Shown: piece after piece, positions 1 through 4,122 of the stretch
Position numbering within the stretch: position 1 is the first letter of the stretch
Layout of the letters: the number at the start of each line of letters is the position of its first letter
Source: Dialister sp. UBA6422
GTDB lineage: Bacteria; Bacillota; Negativicutes; Veillonellales; Dialisteraceae
Assembly (NCBI GenBank): GCA_002439665.1
Contig: DJPC01000158.1
Span: 1 to 6,586 of the forward strand
Direction: 5' to 3'
DNA length: 6,586 nucleotides
Made by a program: the position numbers and the translations under genes
The notes under the pieces: model-generated
Told to the model about the DNA's origin: nothing
Database searches by the model: none
The model's input: only the letters and a program-made list of their open reading frames with translations

Positions 1-61
1 GTAGAAGATTACCAGTGGTAATATAAGAGTATAGATGATAATATACTACTAGATATGATAT
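1..61. other. AT-rich left edge, no gene assigned
   Basis: No reading frame here can be called a gene. One plus frame is open from the edge for six codons (V-E-D-Y-Q-W) and stops at TAA 19-21, so the C-terminal tip of an upstream gene is possible, but six residues cannot identify it. Two small inverted repeats are visible: ATTACCA (8-14) and TGGTAAT (16-22) around a single G, and AGTATA (28-33) and TATACT (42-47) around 8 bases. Both are AT-rich and may be chance or a weak 3' structure of whatever lies upstream. Confidence 0.25.
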
Positions 62-149
62 GAAAGCAGTCATGGTGGCTAGGGATTAGGGATTAGGACT
101 TAGAATTATGTTCCTGATCCCTAGCTCCTAATCCCTAGTCCTTGCTTTC
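62..149. repeat. fold-back of GGGATTA-like heptamers
   Basis: The left arm holds three heptamers in tandem: GGGATTA (82-88), GGGATTA (89-95) and GGACTTA (96-102). The right arm holds four of the opposite sense: CCTGATC (113-119), CCTAGCT (120-126), CCTAATC (127-133) and CCTAGTC (134-140). CTAGGGATTAGG (79-90) pairs perfectly with CCTAATCCCTAG (127-138). The stem continues imperfectly to about 103/114 around a loop of roughly 10 bases. Outside it, GAAAGCA (62-68) pairs perfectly with TGCTTTC (143-149). The whole 88 bp can therefore fold on itself. It encodes no protein and has no T-run after the stem, so it is not a classical terminator. It looks like a dispersed intergenic repeat; a related fragment lies at 5329-5345. 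Confidence 0.7.
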
Positions 150-157
150 GTGATCAA

Positions 158-182
158 ATGCTGGAAATCAGCATGTATACAT
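158..182. promoter_or_regulatory. paired small palindromes upstream of ccpN-like gene
   Basis: ATGCTG (158-163) and CAGCAT (169-174) form a perfect 6-bp inverted repeat around five bases. The perfect 10-bp palindrome ATGTATACAT (173-182) follows directly, overlapping it by two bases. They lie 80-105 bp before the start of the CcpN-like gene. This could be an operator, possibly autoregulatory, but no good -35/-10 pair is seen beside it and I recognise no specific motif. Confidence 0.25.
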
Positions 183-192
183 AGGATATTTC

Positions 193-228
193 GGCACCGG
201 GGCTGTTTTATAGCAGTCCCGGTTTGCC
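193..228 (+). other. GC-rich hairpin in ccpN-like leader
   Basis: CCGGGGCTG (197-205) pairs with CAGTCCCGG (214-222) around an 8-base loop, with one G-T wobble. GGC (193-195) and GCC (226-228) extend it past a small bulge. The stem stands out against AT-rich surroundings and ends 35 bases before the ATG at 264. The bases after it (ATATTTCTG) are not a U-run, so it is a poor intrinsic terminator. It may be a transcript-stabilising or translation-modulating leader structure, or the remains of an upstream terminator. Confidence 0.4.
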
Positions 229-263
229 ATATTTCTGTAAGACAGAAGAAAAGGAAGGAAAAG

Positions 264-896
264 ATGCAGCTTACCAGCCGCCAAAAAGAAATTACCCGCA
301 TTGTACGGGAAAACGGCCCAATCACTGGGGAGATGATTGCGGAACGTTTGCACGTAACAAGAAGTGCTCTGCGCGGTGACTTGGCAGTCCTCCTTTCAGG
401 GGAAGTGATTGCTGCACGTCGCAGATTAGGCTACTATTATTTAGGAGGCGGAGAAGATCCCGCCGCTTTAGAAATTCGTTCTTGCACCGCTGAGTCTTGT
501 ATGTCTAGGCCTGTATTGGTTGATGCAGAAGCCAATGCTTATGATGCGGCCGTTCTTCTTTTCACGGAAGACATTGGTACTCTTTTTGTGGGAAAAGAAG
601 ACGATGTACTAGGAGTAGTCTCTAGAAAAGATTTGCTAAAAGCTGCTATGGGGAGAGAAGATTTAGCTAAAGTACCGATTTCTATGGTTATGACTTCTAG
701 ATCTAAAATGATCTATGCAGAACCTAAAGAGGATATGGTATCTATTGCACAAAAACTCATTGACTATGAGATTGATTGTCTTCCTGTAGGAGAATTTAAA
801 GATGTGGGTGGGGAAAAGAAATTTGTTCTCCAGGGACGCATCTCCAAAACCAATATTACAAGGCTTTTCTTAGATTTAGGTAAGGGGAAAAGATAA
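264..896 (+). CDS. ccpN: CcpN-like repressor: HTH plus two CBS domains
   Basis: This 210-residue cytoplasmic protein matches the CcpN (YqzB) family in length and layout. A winged-helix HTH spans about residues 3-58 (TSRQKEITRIVRENGPITGE, then VTRSALRGDLAVL as recognition region and RRRLGYYYL as wing). A tandem CBS pair follows, at about 76-128 (MSRPVLVDAEANAYDAAVLL, GVVSRKDLL) and about 139-202. In Bacillus, CcpN represses the gluconeogenic genes gapB and pckA and its CBS module responds to adenine nucleotides and glycolytic metabolites. The same role here is inferred, since no target gene is in the window. The ATG at 264 is chosen because AAGGAAGG (251-258) sits five bases before it and the family N-terminus begins there. 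An in-frame ATG at 150 would add 38 Cys/His-rich residues unlike the family and read through the leader hairpin. The next gene, encoding a PPDK regulator, is the usual partner of ccpN in Bacillota, which strengthens the call. Confidence 0.88.
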   Translation: MQLTSRQKEITRIVRENGPITGEMIAERLHVTRSALRGDLAVLLSGEVIAARRRLGYYYLGGGEDPAALEIRSCTAESCMSRPVLVDAEANAYDAAVLLFTEDIGTLFVGKEDDVLGVVSRKDLLKAAMGREDLAKVPISMVMTSRSKMIYAEPKEDMVSIAQKLIDYEIDCLPVGEFKDVGGEKKFVLQGRISKTNITRLFLDLGKGKR

Positions 897-936
897 CTGT
901 CCGTATCAATGGAGGACGTTTTTGATACGATAACAG
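897..936 (+). other. stem-loop after ccpN-like stop codon
   Basis: CGTATCAA (902-909) and TTGATACG (922-929) are a perfect 8-bp inverted repeat around a 12-base loop. CTGT (897-900) and ACAG (933-936) can extend it across a small internal loop. It starts directly after the stop at 894-896. There is no T-run after the stem, so it is more likely an mRNA 3'-end or processing structure, or an operator-like palindrome, than an intrinsic terminator. The ATG of the small ORF at 909 is at its loop edge. Confidence 0.45.
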
Positions 937-1019
937 AGTCAGAAGTGATGAATGAGAAGTTAGGTGTGAAGGTGCGACGCATACAATTTAGACGTGTTGC
1001 AAGAGCTTTATATAAATAG
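909..1019 (+). CDS. possible 36-residue small protein
   Basis: An ATG at 909 opens a 36-codon frame that ends with TAG at 1017-1019. It begins MEDVFDTITESEVMNEKLGV and continues with KVRRIQFRRVARALYK. The first half is acidic and the second half strongly basic, which is more ordered than a random frame usually looks. There is no membrane segment or signal peptide. It lies in the same frame as the CcpN-like gene, four codons past that stop. Translation is doubtful: the only purine-rich stretch (AAGGGGAAAAG, 882-892) is 16 bases before the ATG, and the ATG can be closed in the 902-929 hairpin. I do not recognise a family. It could be a chance frame, a small coupled protein, or a relic of a longer C-terminal extension. 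Confidence 0.22.
   Translation: MEDVFDTITESEVMNEKLGVKVRRIQFRRVARALYK
987..1016 (+). promoter_or_regulatory. candidate distal promoter for PPDK regulator
   Basis: TTTAGA (987-992) and TATAAA (1011-1016) are separated by 18 bases, matching the sigma-70 hexamers at 4/6 and 5/6. Transcription would start near 1022 and give a leader of about 160 nt that contains the competing hairpins at 1037-1080. It overlaps the end of the small ORF at 909-1019. This is a motif-level call only. Confidence 0.25.
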
Positions 1020-1036
1020 CGGGTAAAGTGTTTTTA

Positions 1037-1080
1037 TCATAAAGAAGGTATGGGGGTACTTTATGAATTGTGTACTTCTT
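1037..1080 (+). promoter_or_regulatory. two mutually exclusive hairpins in leader
   Basis: TCATAAAG (1037-1044) pairs perfectly with CTTTATGA (1059-1066) around 14 bases. AAGAAGGTA (1042-1050) can instead pair with TACTTCTT (1073-1080) with one bulged G. The two structures share 1042-1044, and the first occupies bases inside the loop of the second, so they compete. The arrangement resembles an attenuator or switch, but neither stem ends in a U-run and no known riboswitch consensus is recognised. Confidence 0.3.
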
Positions 1081-1127
1081 CCAATATTCCTGACTTCGCA
1101 TTTCTTATTTCTCATGGATAGTAGACT

Positions 1128-1157
1128 TTGCATACCAATTTAATCTGGTGATAAAAA
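1128..1157 (+). promoter_or_regulatory. candidate proximal promoter for PPDK regulator
   Basis: TTGCAT (1128-1133) lies 18 bases before TAAAAA (1152-1157), and the -10 is preceded by TGA (1149-1151), giving an extended -10 context. Transcription would start near 1163, only a few bases before the ribosome binding site at 1168-1174. If this is the main promoter, the hairpins at 1037-1080 lie upstream of the transcript and not in its leader. Confidence 0.35.
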
Positions 1158-1181
1158 TCGCTAGTATAAGGGGGAATAGAT

Positions 1182-2009
1182 TTGTCAAAAATACCGGAAG
1201 TATATGTAGTGTCTGATTCTTTAGGAGAAACGGCCGAAAGTGTTGCTAAGGCTACAATCAGTCAGTTTGATGAAGATATCGATATTGTGAGAGTTCCTTT
1301 TATTCGTCATGCAGAACAAATTCAGAAGGTAGTGGAAGAAGCAGCACAACATGGTGCGGTGGTATGTCATACCCTGGTGAGCCCCGAGCTTCGTGCAACT
1401 TTTGAACGTATTGCAGAGGCAAATCATGTCCGTTACGTGGATATACTAGGACCTATGATGGATATGGTGGGATCTATTTCTGATACAAAACCACGGATGA
1501 AACCAGGGATCATTCATAAATTGGATGAAGAATATTTCAAAAAGGTGGAAGCCATTGAATTTGCTGTAAAATATGATGATGGTAAAAATCCAGCAGGCTT
1601 CACCAAAGCTGATGTAGTTTTGGTGGGGGTATCTCGTACATCTAAAACCCCTCTTTCCATGTATATGGCACATAAGAAATTTAAAGTAGCCAATTTGCCA
1701 TTGGTACCAGAAGTACAGTTGCCCGAAGAAATTTTCCAGGTACCACCGTATCGCATTATTGGACTGATTATTGATCCATATAAGTTAAATACCATTCGTA
1801 GTGAACGTATGAAGGCACTTGGTTTTTCTGGTACGGCTAATTATACGGATATTGCTCGCATTGAAGATGAATTATCCTATGCTAAGGAAGTGATGCGTCA
1901 ACTTCATTGTACTGTTTTGGATGTATCCAATAAAGCTATTGAAGAAACTGCAAGCCGTATTATGAGCATTGTTCAGAGAAATAAGGAACTTTACGGAGAT
2001 AAATATTGA
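1182..2009 (+). CDS. yqfL: pyruvate, phosphate dikinase regulatory protein (kinase/pyrophosphorylase)
   Basis: This 275-residue protein belongs to the DUF299/PSRP family. Its members reversibly inactivate pyruvate, phosphate dikinase (or PEP synthase) by ADP-dependent threonine phosphorylation and phosphate-dependent, pyrophosphate-forming dephosphorylation. The N-terminus carries the family signature VVSDSLGETAES (9-20), and the nucleotide-binding P-loop is GVSRTSKTPLS (149-159). Other conserved-looking stretches are PGIIHKLDEEYFKKVEAIEFAV and GLIIDPYKL. The length is normal for the family, so it looks intact. The start is TTG at 1182, supported by AAGGGGG (1168-1174) seven bases upstream and by the N-terminus matching the family without extension; the weak start may hold expression low. 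It follows the CcpN-like gene after 285 bp and is closed by a strong terminator. Together they suggest control of the PEP/pyruvate node in a PPDK-using bacterium. The substrate enzyme is not in the window, so PPDK versus PEP synthase is inferred from the Bacillota context. Confidence 0.93.
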   Translation: MSKIPEVYVVSDSLGETAESVAKATISQFDEDIDIVRVPFIRHAEQIQKVVEEAAQHGAVVCHTLVSPELRATFERIAEANHVRYVDILGPMMDMVGSISDTKPRMKPGIIHKLDEEYFKKVEAIEFAVKYDDGKNPAGFTKADVVLVGVSRTSKTPLSMYMAHKKFKVANLPLVPEVQLPEEIFQVPPYRIIGLIIDPYKLNTIRSERMKALGFSGTANYTDIARIEDELSYAKEVMRQLHCTVLDVSNKAIEETASRIMSIVQRNKELYGDKY

Positions 2010-2017
2010 GTTGTTAT

Positions 2018-2050
2018 AAAAAAGACCGTTTGAGACAGCGGTCTTTTTTT
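2018..2050 (+). terminator. intrinsic terminator after PPDK regulator
   Basis: AAAAAAGACCG (2018-2028) pairs fully with CGGTCTTTTTT (2039-2049) around a 10-base loop, and the 3' arm runs into a seven-T tract (2044-2050). It begins eight bases after the stop codon. The A tract on the 5' side would also let it work on minus-strand transcripts. Confidence 0.92.
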
Positions 2051-2264
2051 ATATAGAGATTATATGTGTATAGTATCACTTGAATCAGGTGTCACTTATA
2101 GAAATGATTAAAAGATTATTATTCTGCTACGTTTACTTGATTTATTGTATGCATATGTGATGAGCACGGTTATTTCATAGAATGATATAACCCGTTATCA
2201 CCTTATAGGGAGCGTTATTTTTGTTATGTTAGATTGTAGAAATCAGCAGAATAAAATAACATTT
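2051..2264. other. AT-rich intergenic gap with small inverted repeats
   Basis: No gene is seen between the terminator and the dgt promoter. CACTTGA (2077-2083) and TCAGGTG (2085-2091) form a near-perfect 15-bp palindrome with one mismatch, and part of it recurs as TATCACTT (2074-2081, within TAGTATCACTT) and TGTCACTT (2090-2097). ACGGTTAT (2166-2173) pairs with ATAACCCGT (2187-2195) with one bulged C. ATAAC within the latter can alternatively pair with GTTAT (2214-2218), followed by TTTTT. These could be operators or a weak terminator; none matches a motif I know. Confidence 0.3.
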
Positions 2265-2273
2265 TGATATAAT
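2265..2273 (+). promoter_or_regulatory. extended -10 promoter for dgt
   Basis: A consensus TATAAT (2268-2273) is preceded by TGA (2265-2267), the extended -10 signature, which can replace a good -35. No clear -35 is found 16-18 bases upstream. Transcription would begin near 2280, about 33 nt before the ATG, with the ribosome binding site AAAAGGAGGT (2295-2304) inside that leader. Confidence 0.65.
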
Positions 2274-2312
2274 AGAAATAAATATTAAGAAATCAAAAGG
2301 AGGTCATATCAG

Positions 2313-3344
2313 ATGCCAACACCAAGAGAACGGTTTGAGGAAATCGAAGAAAAGGTTCTTTGCTCGCGTGCTTTTCTAACAAAAAATGGGATAAGAAAAA
2401 GAAAAGAGGAGTTGGATCCCTTGCGGACAGCCTTTCAGCGGGATCGAGATAGGATTCTTCATAGTAATTCTTTTCGCCGACTCAAGCATAAGACACAAGT
2501 GTATATTGCACCCCAAGGAGACCATTATCGGACCCGTATGACGCATACATTGGAGGTGGCACAGATTGGTCGTACTATGGCACGGGCTCTTCGTTTAAAT
2601 GAGGACTTAGTAGAAGCCATTGCCCTAGGACATGACTTGGGGCATACACCTTTTGGTCACGTAGGTGAACAGGCTTTACAAGAAATCTATGGACATTTTG
2701 AACATAATGAGCAAAGCGTACGGATTGCAGAAAAATTAGAACGAGATGGAGAGGGATTGAATTTAACAATCCAAGTGTTAGATGGTATGCTTAATCATTG
2801 CGGCTCTCTTACAGCACATACTTTGGAAGGAAATCTTATTAAATATGCGGATCGGATTGCCTATCTGTGCCATGATTATGAAGATGCAGAATCCATGGGG
2901 CTGATTTCTTCCTCAGATATCCCGCTAGCTATCAGGCATCGTATTGGTACTACCCATTCTTCCATGATTACTGCCATGGTGACTGACGTAGTAGAACATT
3001 CTATGCAGGATGAAAAAGATGGTATCCATATGAGCTCACAAGGGGATCAGTGCTTGTTGGATTTTCGAAAATTTATGTTTACTGCGGTATATATGTCAGA
3101 TAATTTGATTCCTGATCGCAAACGAGGAAGCAATGTGGTTAAAATGCTTTTCAAATATTATACGGAAAAAGATAGAAATGGAAAGTATTATGACAATCGC
3201 ATTCCTCCAAAGCAGCTTCGCTTAGCAAATGACAATGTTCCGCAGGCTGCTGTAGATTATATTTCAGGACTTACTGATAATTACGCTATTAATCTTTTTG
3301 AGGATATTTTTGTTCCTAGATATTGGACATTTAAAAAGTCATAG
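2313..3344 (+). CDS. dgt: dGTPase-like HD-domain dNTP triphosphohydrolase
   Basis: This 343-residue enzyme has the layout of bacterial deoxyguanosinetriphosphate triphosphohydrolase-like proteins, which cleave dNTPs to deoxynucleoside and tripolyphosphate and so help balance dNTP pools. The metal-binding HD residues are visible: H78 in RTRMTHTLEVAQI, H107-D108 in ALGHDLGHTPFGH (with H111 and H116), and D180 in KYADRIAYLCHDYED. The conserved FRRLKHKTQV (54-63) and HNEQSVRI (131-138) also fit. It is much shorter than E. coli Dgt (about 500 residues) but normal for the short Bacillota form. The ATG at 2313 follows an excellent AAAAGGAGGT (2295-2304) by eight bases. In many Clostridia-type genomes this gene precedes dnaG and rpoD; here an arsR gene follows, so that link is absent. 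Preference for dGTP over other dNTPs cannot be read from sequence. Confidence 0.92.
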   Translation: MPTPRERFEEIEEKVLCSRAFLTKNGIRKRKEELDPLRTAFQRDRDRILHSNSFRRLKHKTQVYIAPQGDHYRTRMTHTLEVAQIGRTMARALRLNEDLVEAIALGHDLGHTPFGHVGEQALQEIYGHFEHNEQSVRIAEKLERDGEGLNLTIQVLDGMLNHCGSLTAHTLEGNLIKYADRIAYLCHDYEDAESMGLISSSDIPLAIRHRIGTTHSSMITAMVTDVVEHSMQDEKDGIHMSSQGDQCLLDFRKFMFTAVYMSDNLIPDRKRGSNVVKMLFKYYTEKDRNGKYYDNRIPPKQLRLANDNVPQAAVDYISGLTDNYAINLFEDIFVPRYWTFKKS

Positions 3345-3391
3345 GAGTGGGTAGAGGCTCAAAAAATATATTGAAATGCTGAAAGGTCCAT

Positions 3392-3412
3392 ATCAGAAAA
3401 GGGTATTCTGAT
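3392..3412 (+). other. small hairpin downstream of dgt
   Basis: ATCAGAA (3392-3398) and TTCTGAT (3406-3412) are a perfect 7-bp inverted repeat around 7 bases, about 48 bp after the dgt stop. CTTTTT (3419-3424) follows only after a short gap. It may contribute to ending or protecting the dgt transcript, but the stem is AT-rich and the T tract is displaced. Confidence 0.35.
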
Positions 3413-3435
3413 CGCAAACTTTTTGAACGTTTTCT

Positions 3436-3470
3436 CATGGAAATGATTCCATGTTATGTTCTATTTTTTT
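3436..3470 (+). terminator. possible weak terminator of dgt
   Basis: CATGGAA (3436-3442) and TTCCATG (3447-3453) form a perfect 7-bp stem with a four-base loop, and a seven-T run (3464-3470) follows after 10 bases. The gap between stem and T-run is larger than in standard intrinsic terminators. The T-run also abuts the arsR -35 and may act there as an AT-rich upstream element. Confidence 0.4.
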
Positions 3471-3475
3471 AACAA

Positions 3476-3504
3476 TTGACATCCATTTTTAATTGGGGTA
3501 AAAT
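3476..3504 (+). promoter_or_regulatory. near-consensus promoter for arsR-family gene
   Basis: A perfect TTGACA (3476-3481) and TAAAAT (3499-3504, 5/6) are separated by the optimal 17 bases, with an A/T tract just upstream (3464-3475). Transcription should start near 3511. This is the strongest promoter in the window, as expected for a gene held down by its own repressor. Confidence 0.88.
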
Positions 3505-3515
3505 AAACCATAAGC

Positions 3516-3531
3516 ATACATTTAAATGTAT
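3516..3531. promoter_or_regulatory. 16-bp perfect palindrome, probable ArsR operator
   Basis: ATACATTTAAATGTAT is exactly self-complementary and lies about 5-20 bases past the predicted transcription start, where a bound dimer would block RNA polymerase. ArsR/SmtB proteins usually bind AT-rich inverted repeats overlapping or just after their own promoter. Position, symmetry and the downstream gene support an autoregulatory operator; binding itself is inferred. Confidence 0.72.
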
Positions 3532-3573
3532 CGATTGATTGAATTGATAAAAAGAAGTAAAAGGGGTTTGTTT

Positions 3574-3945
3574 ATGGATTATCAGCCAAGTTACAAAGAA
3601 TTTGCCGCTATTTTCAAAGCACTGTCTGATGAAACACGGCTTCGTGTGGTAGACATGCTGTCCTGTCGTGAAATGTCTGCTTGTGATATTTTGTCTAATT
3701 TCACACTGTCCCAGTCCACGTTGTCTTATCATATGAAAATTCTCATAGAATCTGGTGTGGTTAATGCAAGAAGAGAAGGTCTTTGGACCAAGTACTCCAT
3801 TAATGATGATACCTTTAACAAACTGATGGATTTCTTGCCGGAACTGTATAAATTGAAGGATAAATGCATTTGCCAGCAGATCAAGTATTGTAAAGTAGAA
3901 CCAGAATCTAAGATGGCAGATGGGAAAGACGAGTTTGGAAACTAG
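3574..3945 (+). CDS. ArsR/SmtB-family winged-helix repressor
   Basis: This 123-residue protein is a typical metal- or metalloid-sensing repressor in size and fold. The N-terminal helix holds IFKALSDETRLRVVDML (13-29), the recognition region is LSQSTLSYHMKILIESGVV (45-63), and the wing is ARREGLWTKYSI (65-76). The classic As(III) CVC motif of the E. coli/R773 type is incomplete: only C37 (in SACDIL) remains, with C31 six residues before. A second cluster near the C-terminus, C98-I-C100 and C106, recalls the C-terminal Cys95/Cys96/Cys102 site of Acidithiobacillus ferrooxidans ArsR, so a thiophilic ligand is plausible; which one is not known. The ATG at 3574 is chosen because AAAAGGGG (3559-3566) lies seven bases upstream. 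An in-frame ATG at 3526 sits inside the operator palindrome with no binding site before it. No efflux pump, reductase or methyltransferase gene adjoins, so its other targets must be elsewhere. Confidence 0.9.
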   Translation: MDYQPSYKEFAAIFKALSDETRLRVVDMLSCREMSACDILSNFTLSQSTLSYHMKILIESGVVNARREGLWTKYSINDDTFNKLMDFLPELYKLKDKCICQQIKYCKVEPESKMADGKDEFGN

Positions 3946-3999
3946 AGTCATTGGAAGGATGCATAGCTGCTCATCAAGTATATCCATAGGCTCTTTATG

Positions 4000-4053
4000 A
4001 AAAAAGAATCTGGGTGAAGTGGAAATATATTCACTTCGTCCAGATTCTTTTTT
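4000..4053. terminator. bidirectional terminator between convergent genes
   Basis: AAAAAAGAATCTGG (4000-4013) pairs perfectly with CCAGATTCTTTTTT (4040-4053). After two G-T wobble pairs the stem continues with GAAGTG (4016-4021) against CACTTC (4032-4037), closing on an eight- to ten-base loop. The A tract on one side and T tract on the other make a U-run for either strand. It ends the arsR-family transcript from the left and the peptidase transcript from the right. Confidence 0.92.
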
Positions 4054-4058
4054 ACTGT

Positions 4059-4081
4059 CCATAGAATTTTTCATTTTATGG
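4059..4081 (-). other. small hairpin after the peptidase gene
   Basis: CCATA (4059-4063) and TATGG (4077-4081) pair, with three further weak pairs inside and a seven-base loop. It lies about 42 bases past the peptidase stop and just before the bidirectional terminator as read on the minus strand. It has no clear role of its own. Confidence 0.3.
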
Positions 4082-4122
4082 GTTGCTATTTATCGCTTTC
4101 CCCTTTGATTATCGAGACGTTA

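Noticed and set aside
82..102. Tandem GGGATTA units as a CRISPR array or telomere
   Set aside because: The units are seven bases with no spacers and fold back onto opposite-sense copies within 88 bp; this fits an intergenic palindromic repeat.
150..263. Start of the CcpN-like protein at the upstream ATG (150), adding 38 residues
   Set aside because: The extension is Cys/His/Arg-rich and unlike the family, runs through palindromes and a hairpin, and has no ribosome binding site, whereas 264 has a good one.
2148..2160. TATGCATATGTG as a CcpN binding site
   Set aside because: It resembles the Bacillus CcpN motif only loosely and fails at core positions, so it gives no support for CcpN control of dgt.
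3469..4074. 201-residue open frame on the minus strand across arsR
   Set aside because: It is antisense to a clear ArsR-family gene, spans that gene's promoter, operator and terminator, and its product shows no recognisable domain.
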